From the NCBI GenBank assembly GCA_963575645.1, contig OY754465.1:59729901-59793900 (forward strand): DNA of 64,000 nucleotides, given 5' to 3'. The stretch comes from Xanthostigma xanthostigma. Lineage: Eukaryota > Arthropoda > Insecta > Raphidioptera > Raphidiidae. A program made the position numbers and the translations under genes. This document shows, piece after piece, positions 56,901-64,000 of this stretch (positions are counted from its first letter, which is position 1; every line of letters begins with the position of its first letter). Under the pieces are notes generated by a model. It searched no databases, was not told the DNA's origin, and saw nothing but the letters and a program-made list of their open reading frames with translations.

Positions 56901-58452
56901 AACGCGTATTTGGTATTGGCCTTATTTGTCAAATAGGCAAATAAGGCCAACACTTTGTCAAATAGACCCTCCACACTTGGTAATTGTTTGCCAAATACAC
57001 AAATACAAATAGCCATGTGAAGTGCCGGCATTAAAGGAATAATTAAACTAAAAGCATATTTGTTTTCTGATGAAATCAGGGTTATTTTTCAAATTACCAG
57101 TTGGTCGCAGACGAATAGGACAAGACCCGGGGAAAGGTTTGTGCCTGCAAATCACAACTTTTCTGTGTTGAAGCAAATGTCTTCCCAGAACAACCAATAG
57201 TTCAAGGGAACCATTTGGTGTTCTGGGAAGACATCTTCTTTAATGAATGTTTATGAGTTGTAGAGATAATTGTGATTTGAGGGTCGCAAATCTTTCTCTA
57301 AGCCATCGCCATACTCGGTCACGATTGGCCATTAGTTTCAAGTTAAGATCGCAGGACGAGCTTGTTTCAAATATACCCTTGGCTTCCAGAAAAAAACGTT
57401 TCAAACTTTCCACACAGATCCAATGTCTGGTCATTTTAAGAACAGAGAATGCAGTTCACTTTTAACATCCGCGTAAATCAAAAGCTAAATCCATGCCAGT
57501 CTCAAAAGTCAACCAACGCCGTTGATCACAGACATGGACCTTGATGCAAAAATCGTTTTGGCCATGTAAGACTAATATAGTAGCCAATGGCTTCAAGAAA
57601 TGTTCAAACGTCAATAATATACAAAATTAAGATTCTTTTTGAGCTGGTCTAAATGTAATCAGCATCTTCAAGTTACTGGCTAGATCAAAACGAGATCACG
57701 AACCACGCATGGGCGGAAATAGGGTTGTAATACAAAGGCTAAATTAATCCCTAATAGACGGAGAGCTGGCTACGGAGAAAATGGGTGACTCGGTGCAGAG
57801 CTGAAAATTTGCAGAATAATGGGAGATAGTACAAGTAAGTAGGGAAAAAATTGCCAGAAGGCTAGGCGGAAGATAAAGAGCCGCCAGAAGGCGCTAATGT
57901 TGCGAAAAATCAGTGCACTTCTGGCACTTTCTATACTTATTCTGTAATTCAAAACTAGATTATATATATATATTATACATTATATAGTTATAAGGGCATA
58001 CTGAAAATTCAAACATGATATAATAATTACAGTATGCCCTTATAACTATATAATGTATCTATAATATATATAATATATAATCTAGTTTTGAATTACAGAA
58101 TAAGTATAGAAAGTGCCAGAAGTGCACTGATTTTTCGCAACATTAGCGCCTTCTGGCAATTTTTTCCCTGCTTACTTGTACTATCTCCTATTATTCTGCA
58201 AATTTTCAGCTCTGCACCGAGTCACCCATTTTCTCCGTAGTCAGCTCTTATTCATAACTGTTCACAACTGAAAATTGAATTTGTATTAATAGTTGTCATC
58301 ACTATTACGCAACTATTTTTATGGCTATTTTTAATGAAACGCAAAAATCTTAATGTAAAACACCAGACTTTCTAAGTTTTCTTTTTTAACTTAATTTGAT
58401 AGAATATATTATATAATGTCAACAATATCTCATACTTACGAGGTATAATCAT
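40832..58452 (-). CDS. CUB and LDLa domain type I membrane protein (Culd-like), 13 coding exons
   Basis: Exons: 58452-58440, 56418-56109, 55396-55152, 54774-54557, 53752-53563, 52448-52287, 51006-50803, 48605-48486, 46967-46845, 45617-45533, 44954-44801, 42468-42137 and 41319-40832. Every junction has GT/AG and matching phase, giving about 880 residues if one base is discounted from a G5 run in exon 10. Order: signal peptide ([18 protein letters not shown]), three CUB-type domains (about residues 35-190, 190-325 and 325-447), LDLa (448-487), a short stalk, a transmembrane helix (about 515-541), and a tail of about 340 residues with PPVY and PPDY motifs, basic and serine-rich stretches. The architecture matches Drosophila Culd, reported to act in endocytic trafficking of rhodopsin and TRPL; orthology is inference. 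PPxY motifs often recruit WW-domain ubiquitin ligases, which would fit trafficking. Introns are filled with transposons. No expression evidence is available. Confidence 0.87.
41393..42133 (+). mobile_element. RTE-tailed retroelement, copy 2, in the last Culd-like intron
   Basis: It has the same start (CTAGCGGTCCCGTTCGG) and tail (TTATATATTAGTATAGAT) as copy 1. Its 3' end lies three bases inside the intron from exon 12, so intron positions 4 onward of that donor are transposon sequence. Confidence 0.75.
41788..41859 (-). pseudogene. tRNA-Lys-like pseudogene inside retroelement copy 2
   Basis: The minus strand has TAGCTCAGTTGGTAGAGC (D-arm and A box), an anticodon loop CTCTTAA (anticodon CTT, lysine) and GGTTCGAGCCC (B box). 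The acceptor stem does not pair and the anticodon stem is mismatched, so a functional tRNA is unlikely. It may keep internal promoter boxes. Confidence 0.65.
42601..43173 (-). mobile_element. mariner-like deletion derivative, copy 2
   Basis: Nearly identical in layout to 16671-17245, with the same TIR, the same transposase remnant ([29 protein letters not shown]) and the same internal deletion. It was therefore mobilised after the deletion. It lies in the intron between Culd-like exons 11 and 12. Confidence 0.75.
43222..43293 (-). repeat. tRNA-like segment, possible SINE head
   Basis: The minus strand contains a perfect B-box-like GGGTTCGATTCCC, preceded by GTTGTGGCAGTA and a weak A-box-like AGCGGTACACTGC. 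Stems are imperfect; no intact tRNA. Confidence 0.3.
43430..43690 (+). repeat. Dispersed repeat shared with 33545-33790
   Basis: See the shared blocks TGTTGTTCGTGATTTTCAAT and AGAATCTCCTCTTTTC. It is intronic here. Confidence 0.55.
43747..43780. repeat. Perfect 34-bp palindrome without spacer
   Basis: Each half is GCACATACCGCTAGGTT read towards the centre. It is an exact dyad with no loop. No obvious transposon surrounds it. Confidence 0.8.
44285..44632. repeat. Inverted duplication of an exon-like segment
   Basis: Arms at about 44285-44432 and 44478-44632 are inverted copies at roughly 90% identity with a loop of about 45 bp. Both contain CCCACGACGAATGTAAA, CCCCCGACTTAACGCAG and a donor-like CAG/GTAAGTAAC. 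The right arm is the end of the open frame at 44531-44806. Confidence 0.7.
44531..44806 (-). CDS. Unrecognised exon-like open frame next to Culd-like exon 11
   Basis: About 90 codons without a stop read in a protein-like way: [19 protein letters not shown], then [28 protein letters not shown] and ILKSPDLTQ, ending at a strong donor CAG/GTAAGTAAC. A possible acceptor (CTGCTCCAG) lies inside the end of exon 11. It could be an exon of an unknown gene, a captured gene fragment in a transposon, or an alternative exon. No homology is recognised and the phase does not extend the Culd-like frame. Confidence 0.3.
45362..45521. mobile_element. Small TIR element next to Culd-like exon 10
   Basis: Arms of about 60 bp (GGTTCGTTCCAAGTAGCCAG, CGGTTCCGAAACCGTCACCC) are inverted at 45465-45521. 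TGTATATT is found on both sides (45354-45361 and 45522-45529). The element begins 12 nt into the intron from the exon 10 donor. Confidence 0.7.
45533..45617 (-). CDS. Culd-like exon 10, transmembrane helix, frame broken at a G5 run
   Basis: The exon first reads [17 protein letters not shown] in frame, then would meet TGA after ten codons. One frame over it reads [10 protein letters not shown] up to donor CTTG/GTAAAT, and this continues in phase into exon 11. The switch falls in five consecutive G (plus strand CCCCC, 45567-45571). Length is 85 nt where 84 fits the neighbours. This is either a sequencing or assembly indel or a genuine frameshift. Confidence 0.75.
46437..46640. mobile_element. 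Foldback MITE, family ACCTGACGTTTCGTC, copy 2
   Basis: The arms share TCTTCTTGGTTTCCGGGC, GTAGACATTATCAAAG and ACCTGACGTTTCGTTC with 4788-5093. It is intronic. Confidence 0.65.
46845..46967 (-). CDS. Culd-like exon 9, stalk and start of the transmembrane helix
   Basis: It encodes [20 protein letters not shown], then [20 protein letters not shown]. Acceptor GGTTTTAG/AT and donor TTTAG/GTAGG keep phase 1. The hydrophobic run continues in exon 10. Confidence 0.8.
47567..48080. mobile_element. hAT-like element with GGATACGGAT subterminal repeats
   Basis: The ends AGTGATGTGCCGGAT and ATCCGGGACATCACT are inverted repeats. The words CCGCGGATACGGATC recur near both ends. A central hairpin pairs ATTGCACATCGACCTTTGG and TCTGTTATG with their inverse. 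A clear target duplication was not found. Confidence 0.65.
48203..48375. repeat. Diverged copy of the GATCTCCGAATAGGCC element
   Basis: It matches 15550-15740 through GAGAGCCCATAACACTAAA, CGGATATTTGGGAAATTT and TGTTTACTTTATTTTGAAG. It lies just 3' of the LDLa exon. Confidence 0.55.
48486..48605 (-). CDS. Culd-like exon 8, LDLa domain
   Basis: The exon encodes a single LDL-receptor class A repeat: [18 protein letters not shown], then [19 protein letters not shown]. It has six cysteines and the calcium-binding C-D-x-x-D-x-C-G-D-x-S-D-E pattern. It is bounded by phase-1 introns, so it is a symmetrical domain exon. Confidence 0.9.
49150..50230 (+). pseudogene. Degenerate non-LTR retrotransposon (jockey/CR1-like RT)
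   Basis: Pieces in order: [26 protein letters not shown] (catalytic motif), stop at about 49421, [13 protein letters not shown] and [16 protein letters not shown], stop, then YGLIFWG, a region rich in basic residues and a C-terminus [20 protein letters not shown]. The last block resembles that of the 27467-28470 element, so both belong to related clades. The 3' end has AATAAA and a TTA-rich tail. It is intronic in the Culd-like gene. Confidence 0.85.
50803..52448 (-). CDS. Culd-like exons 6-7, third CUB domain
   Basis: Exon 6 (52448-52287) begins [15 protein letters not shown] and includes [13 protein letters not shown]. Exon 7 (51006-50803) begins at CTTTTAG/CCGGAAATAC and gives [18 protein letters not shown], then [20 protein letters not shown]. 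The acceptor at 51006 is preferred to TTTTCAG at about 51027 because only it keeps phase and gives a CUB-like join ([15 protein letters not shown]). A hAT-like MITE lies in the intron. Confidence 0.85.
51153..51369 (+). repeat. Tandem duplication, two units of about 115 bp
   Basis: Each unit has CATCGACTGACA, ATCTGTAGA, TCTTGAACGAAAGGTG and AACATAGCTAC. The units have diverged noticeably. Confidence 0.6.
51645..51891. mobile_element. hAT-like MITE with 8-bp target duplication
   Basis: The ends CAGGGGCGGGCAAA and TTTGCCCAGGCCTG are inverted. CTTTACAG occurs on both sides (51637-51644 and 51892-51899). The interior has GCGGGCCACATAG-like words typical of this MITE type. It lies in the Culd-like intron between exons 6 and 7. 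Confidence 0.85.
53563..54774 (-). CDS. Culd-like exons 4-5, second CUB domain
   Basis: Exon 4 (54774-54557) reads [18 protein letters not shown], then [18 protein letters not shown]. Exon 5 (53752-53563) reads [17 protein letters not shown], then [15 protein letters not shown] and [10 protein letters not shown]. Both are short exons of fewer than 75 codons, found by phase matching (acceptor CATTTGAG/GG, donor GGAG/GTAGAG, acceptor TTTAG/TTTTAC). A copy of the RTE-tailed element sits between them. Confidence 0.85.
53971..54321 (+). mobile_element. RTE-tailed retroelement, copy 3, without the tRNA segment
   Basis: It starts CTAGCGGTCCCGCCCGG and ends TTATATATTAGTATAGAT. The middle portion containing the tRNA-like sequence in copies 1 and 2 is absent, with the outer parts joined near GTTATTTTTTTGCAAC. 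Confidence 0.75.
55152..56418 (-). CDS. Culd-like exons 2-3, first CUB domain
   Basis: Exon 2 (56418-56109) carries [19 protein letters not shown] and [17 protein letters not shown]. Exon 3 (55396-55152) carries [18 protein letters not shown], then CGIMD and [20 protein letters not shown]. The cysteine spacing and closing beta-strand pattern are those of a CUB domain. The intron phase is 2, restoring an R codon. Confidence 0.85.
55708..55917. mobile_element. Harbinger-like MITE, nearly one palindrome
   Basis: TAA flanks both ends (55705-55707 and 55918-55920). The TIR starts GGCCTAG. The arms carry several copies of AACGCGCGTT and ACAGTTATATACAATTGTAT. A 3-bp TAA duplication fits PIF/Harbinger. 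Confidence 0.7.
56820..57300. repeat. Two small inverted-repeat elements in Culd-like intron 1
   Basis: One centres on TTGGCCTTATTTG and CAAATAAGGCCAA (56921-56957) with outer GTGTGGACGG and CCTCCACAC. The other pairs GTCTTCCCAGAAC with GTTCTGGGAAGAC (57178-57233) within outer GCAAATCACAA and TTGTGATTTG. Confidence 0.5.
57755..58250. mobile_element. Foldback MITE, family AGAGCTGGCTACGG, copy 2
   Basis: Almost the whole 496 bp is one palindrome, with arms of about 240 bp meeting near 58010 at ACATGATATAATAATTAC. The left arm has an extra segment (GGCTAGGCGGAAGATAAAG) missing from the right. It is intronic in the Culd-like gene. Confidence 0.75.
58440..58452 (-). CDS. Culd-like coding exon 1, 13 nt
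   Basis: ATGATTATACCTC, then donor GTAAGTATG. Joined to 56418 it gives [20 protein letters not shown], a complete signal peptide, which is why this ATG was chosen although the exon is tiny. The intron is 2.0 kb. A 5' UTR may extend upstream towards about 58600. Confidence 0.7.
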
Positions 58453-58639
58453 TCTTTTGGTTTCGGCAGTGTGAAATTTCAGCTTCGATTGATAATAATA
58501 CTTTGAGTTATAATTACCTGTTAAAGAGTTCACCATTTTATCACCAACGGCACATCCACGTTTACACTAAATGAACTGTACTTCTCTGCAGTCAGAAGCC
58601 ATACAAGAATAAAACTCGATGTCAATTTAACGTGATATT

Positions 58640-60120
58640 TTAATATGATTAATTTTCATTTAAAGGATGAGAAAAATATGATGGATACTTTTTTCCGTAA
58701 TGTCACCATAATTCTTAAATGTGCACATCCATATATTTTAATTTTAAAAAATTCCAGCCAATTGAGCGACGGGACCATTCCAACTTTGAAAATGTTGACA
58801 TTTGATTATAATAAAGAAAATAAAATTTCTGATATCGCGTGAGGTGACGCGGGTAATGGCTAGTATTCAATATGATATTAATTATTCGTTGCCATGGTTA
58901 CCTACATAATATGTTCCACGTCATGTAAAAATTAATCAAAGCATGCCTAACTAGTTTATTTCTGACAGATCCATAAAACAAAAGAACGGGTGATTTTTTT
59001 TATTTTCAAAATATTTCCCAAACTATGAAGTTTAGAAAAAAATTTTCTTTACAAAACTTTCTTGAAAAAATAAATAGAATAATAAGCCGTTATGTAAAGT
59101 GTACCATTATTATATAAAAAACACCGTTTTAGCATATATCTCTTCTGCGCATGCGCCGATTTTCCCCAAAAACAATAGGGCTCTTCATATTTGCATACCA
59201 AACATTCTCCCAAAATTTGGTTTCAATCCGCTTATCCGTTTGACCTGTATCGTGTTCACAGACAAACAGACGCACAGAGTTTTTCCAAAAATATGTTTTT
59301 TGGATTCGGGGGACCTCAAAACGGAAAGATATTGTAAAATTTTTTACCTAAACTAGTACCATTCCCCACTTGTGGGTTGGAATGGTAAAATGTTTTTCAT
59401 TATAAATAAATAAACGAGTCAATATTTGTAAGTAACGGGATAATCCCGCATTTTCTTTTATTGCATTATCAAAAGCCTCACATTCAACCATTAATATATC
59501 ACACCACCGAATTTTCATTTTGAGAAAACGTAATCTGAAGTTGTCAAAAATAAATGCGCGCTTAAGAAGTGCGCTAAACTTAACGTAATCTAACTCCAAC
59601 CAATAGCATAGCTTAGTGGCAAAGTGGGCATTTACTACAGCCACAATTTTTTTGAAAATTTTTATACAATTATGAGTTATGAATGGTTGTTTTAAAATTC
59701 GATAAAAATACTTTTTTGCTGGTCAAAAGCTCTCTCTTTATTTTTAAAGTGAAACTTTTATTCTATCGCCCCGAATTTTTCTGGCCGTCTGTTGCATGTC
59801 GCATTACAGGCGGCCGCGGAGTAGGGGTAAAGTGAAAGGCGCTCGGAGTAGGCGCTCGGTAGAGCAGCCAAGGCCAATATGGCGGCGCCCATGGTTAGCA
59901 TCAGCTGACCGTGTAGTATGTATAACACATATAGTCAGTCTGTCATGCGAGCGGTGTTTTTTAAATAGGGATAAAAATGTGATATAAGGAAAAAATGTTT
60001 TGGTTGCTCAGGCTGAAAAGAGTTCAGGCACTATATGGTTTTCACCAATTTCATAAAAAAATTCATTTTCTATTTATGTAACATACAATAAATTATGTGT
60101 TTTGGTAATTAAATTATTTG
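58640..60120. other. Stretch between the Culd-like and primase genes
   Basis: A small G+C-rich patch with CpGs lies at 59805-59900 (GGCGGCCGCGGAG, AATATGGCGGCGCCCATGG). A 30-bp hairpin (ACCATTCCCCACTTG and its inverse) is at 59359-59387. A 98-codon minus-strand open frame at 59348-59644 lacks an ATG start and any recognised motif. The last primase exon and the Culd-like 5' UTR may lie here. Confidence 0.3.
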
Positions 60121-60203
60121 CACTTTTATTCTGAATTAAAAACTAAGTTTCCTTTCTGTAAAAAAAAAAAATAAATAAATAATGATAAATTTGTAAGACT
60201 CAC

Positions 60204-63200
60204 CGATTTATTTCCTTTCTTGTTACCTGAATTGGGCTGCTTTGACGCCCTGCTGTTGTGCAATTTGGACACAAACTGTTCAAAAACAACTAAAGATTTC
60301 AACAAGTTCGTTTTTCTTGAATCTTTCATTTTCGAAACGCTAAAGCCCGGTACTTCTGGGTTGATTTTTGAATCATATTCACTGATTTCATCGAGTAGAG
60401 CTCTACAAAAAAACAAGCACAAAGTTTAGTATTTACAAAGAAAAAACTTGCATTTTTCTACATCTATTATTTTGAGTGGAAAGTACATGCAATTTTTGCT
60501 GTTAATTTATACTGATATTAAAAAGTTTGTAAGTTTGGATGTAGGAGGTAATCTCCAAAACTAACCATCCGATTTCAAAAATGTTTTCACCAATATTTAG
60601 AATGAACCTTCAGGGTGGACATAGCGCTTTTCGTGGAGATCAATTTTGCAACTTAAGTAGACGAAAAAACAGTGCTTATCTACAAATTCGGGCGAAGCCA
60701 GACCGGGCCGCTAGTAGAATAATAAATTCTAAACAAAATGCAACTCAAATCGCTTTGTTCTGAATATTATAAATAACTAGTGTGACCTGTGCGAATTATT
60801 CGCACTAAATAAGTATAATAATTATCACTTTACAAAATTATTTTTTAAATATGATTGCAGGTATTCAATTCGTTTCTAATTTTGCACACTGCTTATAACG
60901 TTCTTCTTTTTGTTGCATTACAATATGAAGCTCAGATGACAGATCGAAGAAATATTTTACTAAAATTGTCATATAGAGGCGCAAGTAGCAAAAGCGTTGA
61001 GCTAAGCCGTCAGATGGCATCATGCAGCATTGCTGTGCCGTTGTTCAGCGTTCCTCACTGTTTCAAAATTAAAGCCGTTAGATGGCAGTATGCAGTATTG
61101 TCTGTTGTATTACAATATGAAGGTCAGATGACAGATCGAAGTGTTGACGTTCTTTCAAAATTAAAACCGTCAGATGGCAGACGTTGTTCAGCGTTGCTGT
61201 ATTTTAATTAATTTACAAAAACAAAAGCAATAATAAATTTTTTAGTTGTCGATGTCAGTAGAGCAAGCAACTATCTGTAAAATGATATATAATTTATGTG
61301 GAGAAATTGTGAGGTTTTTTCTAAAAAGGGAGGCAAACATTCTTAGCCTTAGCGTATTAATATATATGATAATACTTACGTAATTGTCGGCACAGTCATC
61401 GGATTGAATTTATCGACAGCTTTAGGATTAAATGGAACGCAGACTTTCCCGGTTTTTGGATGTACGCAAAATGGTGCTTTTAACAAATGGTTCATCCCTT
61501 TCGACACATTAACATCCAGCCTGGGATATGAGTAGGCTATCTGTATTTCATGAACTAGATTTGTTAACGATTTTTTTAACTGCCCCTAAAAAAATAAAAT
61601 TATGATTTTTCGTTAAGCTAACCACTACACCGTTTCGTGAAAACTAAACAAAGAATTGCCTGTTTAAGGATGCATGGGGGGTTCTCAAATCATCGAGAAA
61701 TGAATGAAAATTTGTCAACTTTTTTCTTAATATATCAGCAATATGTACCCAAAATTTCAGAATGGTCTACTAACTTGTTTAAAAAATTTGTAATTACGAA
61801 ATTAACACAGTTCCTATGGGAAAAACGCGTATTCATAGTATTACCAGTAAAACACATAGTAATATCACTGACAAAAATTCGAAGTTTTAGAATATGATAA
61901 TCACGAAAATAATGATAAAAAAAATAATTATTGCTGAAAAGTATCATAAAATGTTCACACTTAACAACAGCGCACTCATGGCGTGTAGGGTTTATAAACA
62001 TTTTTATCATGACTACCGCTTACTTTTGACAATTAAAACTGAAATTGAATGATTTAATTATTGATTAACAGCGACACTGTCACTATATCTTTCATTCTAG
62101 TTACCATATTTTTCGGACTATAAGGCTTAACTCACACGGACCACTTTCCGACCACAAACTGAACAGACGTACAAATAATCAAAAGTACTTTTGCTCATTC
62201 AAAAATAATTAAAAAATTTGTCATCGTACAGTCTTAAACGATGATAAAGTTGTTGAAATTGACTCTCGTTTCTATCATCAAAAATTGGATGAACCCAATA
62301 AATTCTATTAATAAATCCATCGCTTACTGTCTGTTTTGTGTGGTTCATTTGTGTTTGTACCAACGTCTGCGTGACCACAAAACTGTTGTTGGAAAGCGGT
62401 CGAGTTCAACCACATTAGGACCACTTTTTTGTGGTCGGAAAGAGGTACGTGTGAGTTAAGCCTTAGACGCACCCAAAATTTAAGGAGGTTGAGCCATTTT
62501 ACGAAGATAATGAAAAAAATATGAAATAAAGTTTTTTTTAAAAGATTTTTTTATGGCAAAATTTTCAGTAAAAAATCCAAAATCATTAGGAGATTTATAA
62601 AGTTAAAAATTAATAAAAACTTTTACATGTAGTCTTATGGAAATTATGTCAACCTAGCATGCAAACTGTTCATTTTAATTTTTTGCAAATAACCAAATAA
62701 TGTCAGCAGTTCCGAAAATTAACTATGTAAAGCAACGATGTCACGCATATTTTAATTTTTTTTTTCCAATTTAATTAGGAGACTTTTAATCAATAAAAAA
62801 AATTATTAAACATTAGCACTTTTCAATTATGGACTTTTATTCTTGACAATTTTAACTGAATTTTCAACTTTTTAATGATTTAATTTTAATTTTTATTACT
62901 TCTAATTTCTTTTTTTAATTATTTACTGCAAAAAATATGTAAAATACAGATATTTACATAAATTTATTTTTTTAACCTAACTTTGTACAAAAAATTCAAA
63001 AGTAGAAATAATTAATTAATATTAAAAAAAAAAAAAATTATTTATGACAATAATTTATTGGTATCATCGACTTATAACCTTTTGTAAATATTTATTATGG
63101 AAAAGTTCCCATTTAGAATTCGACTTACTTTTGATTGGGACTGTAACGGATCAACCTCCTTAAGTCCATATTTCTATGTAAAAAGGTGTCTTATAGTCTG

Positions 63201-63590
63201 AAGAAGACAGTACTCAGTCATATGTATACTGATGTGTATTGTGTGTACATGTATTGCTGTCTAACAAATGGAATTTTTCGCACAATTTGACCTTGTTATG
63301 CGGTTATGGACATACTTTTGTATGCGACTGTATACCTCATACATCCATAAATTCAATTGTAAAATATAAATATGTTAACCTTCTCCAATAGAGTTTTATG
63401 ATGTCTAACAAAAGCATGCCATCTATCGACCGATGTACTGTATTTCATTATTTCTGCATGAAAACTCGCTTGCGACTGTTCATCGTGAATCATTGCTATC
63501 ATATTTGTAACATCGTTGTCTGTCTCGAGTAAGCCTTGTTCTTCGACGCACATTTCTATGAAGTTCTGATTGATAATATTCAACGCTCGT
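60204..63590 (-). CDS. DNA primase small subunit, C-terminal exons (partial gene)
   Basis: Three exons: 63590-63380, 61585-61380 and 60402-60204, joined in phase (donor GAGAAG/GTTAAC to acceptor TTTTTTAG/GGGCAG; donor TTAC/GTAAGT to acceptor TTTGTAG/A). The middle exon is diagnostic: PRLDVNVSKGMNHLLKAPF, then CVHPKTGKVCVPFNPKAVDK and FNPMTVPTI, matching the strongly conserved end of eukaryotic primase small subunits (PRIM1). The first exon carries helical sequence ending DRWHAFVRHHKTLLEK and the third ends with a basic segment. The protein makes RNA primers with the large subunit and DNA polymerase alpha. The catalytic aspartate region is encoded upstream, beyond 64000. The donor ATCG/GTGAGT after 60204 implies one more, probably short, exon that I could not place; read-through would add a 32-residue hydrophobic tail, which is unlikely. 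Confidence 0.88.
60520..60714 (+). repeat. Dispersed repeat ending GGGCCGCTAGT, longest copy
   Basis: It has GTAAGTTTGGATGTAGGAGG, GCGCTTTTCGTGGAGATCA and CGGGCGAAGCCAGACC. It lies in a primase intron; relatives are at 4010 and 24650. Confidence 0.6.
60777..61369 (-). mobile_element. Non-autonomous Helitron-like element, copy 3, best preserved
   Basis: Read on the minus strand it starts A/TCATATATATTAATACG and ends with hairpin GTGCGAA-TAA-TTCGCAC, then AGGTCACACTAG/T. This is the canonical Helitron end. Its 5' end begins at intron position 11 downstream of a primase exon. Confidence 0.8.
62100..63210. mobile_element. pogo/Tigger-like element, split by a younger MITE
   Basis: The left end CATATTTTTCGGACTATAAG, followed after the insert by GACGCACCC and AAGGAGGTTGA, mirrors the right end TCAACCTCCTTAAG, then CTTATAGTCTGAA (63110-63205). 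The interior is A+T-rich without a transposase. Confidence 0.55.
62119..62466. mobile_element. MITE nested in the pogo-like element
   Basis: The ends TAAGGCTTAACTCACACGG and CGTGTGAGTTAAGCCTTA are inverted, followed inside by GACCACTTTCCGACCACAA and its partial inverse. It interrupts the left arm of 62100-63210. Confidence 0.65.
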
Positions 63591-64000
63591 CTGAAACATG
63601 GTCAATTTTCACATGCGACTGACATCGTAACGACTCTACTTTTGTAAAGACCACTATGTTCTCTCCAGTAAATATCAAATTAGCGCTGCCCAGCAGTTAT
63701 TATTGACCCCCCCCGTAAAATTTTAATGATTGTTGCGGCAGCATATGGCCCCATTGAAGTATCACATTTCCCTAGTCTGGCTACTTCGTAATTTCATCAG
63801 GCTGATTAAATTTTCTGGGTAGAACATTGAAAACTTAACATAACAAAGTTATACAGTGTGTCCCTGGATTGAGTTCACAATAGGTGAGATTGACCAAAAA
63901 TTTTCGAATTGGAATTTCATATTTTGGGATTCCGCCCTGCTTGGTCTGAAACTTATTTTTAGTTTAGTTTCGATTTTTTAAAATCAAGTAGGCCTTTACA

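Noticed and set aside
60855-61211. 118-codon plus-strand frame
   Set aside because: It lies wholly inside the reversed Helitron-like copy and repeats the frame seen on the minus strand at 5783-6061.
1-64000. CRISPR array, phage or bacterial mobile island
   Set aside because: No spaced direct repeats, no bacterial operons or ribosome binding sites; the genes are spliced insect genes.

Overview
The window is about 64 kb of A+T-rich nuclear DNA from an insect. The evidence is spliced genes with consensus GT/AG junctions, insect-type gene families (MADF-BESS, DUF229, and a CUB/LDLa membrane protein resembling Drosophila Culd), and dense small transposons. Several repeat ends look like ones I associate with Lepidoptera and other insects, but I cannot fix the order from sequence alone. 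There are no prokaryotic operons, no CRISPR array and no rRNA.

Genes. Five genes are supported, four on the minus strand. (1) 9964-10192 (-): a lone first coding exon of an unrecognised regulator-like protein. (2) 18493-21022 (-): an intact two-exon MADF-BESS gene. (3) 34443-37316 (+): an intact three-exon DUF229 gene encoding a membrane-anchored sulfatase-like protein. (4) 40832-58452 (-): a 13-coding-exon, roughly 880-residue type I membrane protein with a signal peptide, three CUB domains, one LDLa domain, a transmembrane helix and a PPxY-bearing tail. All 12 junctions agree in phase once one surplus base in a G5 run of the transmembrane exon is allowed for. (5) 60204-63590 (-): the C-terminal exons of the DNA primase small subunit, whose upstream exons lie beyond the window. 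Genes 3 and 4 converge tail to tail; gene 5 lies upstream of gene 4 on the same strand. No shared pathway is apparent.

Repeats fill most of the rest: three Helitron-like copies, hAT-like elements with 8-bp target duplications, paired deletion derivatives of a mariner element, a pogo-like MITE, a Harbinger-like MITE, a 666-bp Mutator-like foldback, a SINE with a conserved core, three copies of an RTE-tailed element (two carrying an antisense tRNA-Lys-like sequence), two dead non-LTR retrotransposons and a 6 x 66 bp minisatellite inside a transposon.

Region by region: 0-9.6 kb repeats; 9.6-11 kb first exon and probable promoter; 11-18.4 kb repeats; 18.4-21 kb MADF-BESS; 21-34 kb repeats and a dead LINE; 34.4-37.3 kb DUF229; 37.3-40.8 kb repeats; 40.8-58.5 kb the CUB/LDLa gene with repeat-filled introns; 60-63.6 kb primase. 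I found no obviously new biological system. The most unusual items are the exonic frameshift, three transposon insertions within 12 nt of 5' splice sites, the 666-bp foldback, and an inverted duplication of an exon-like segment.
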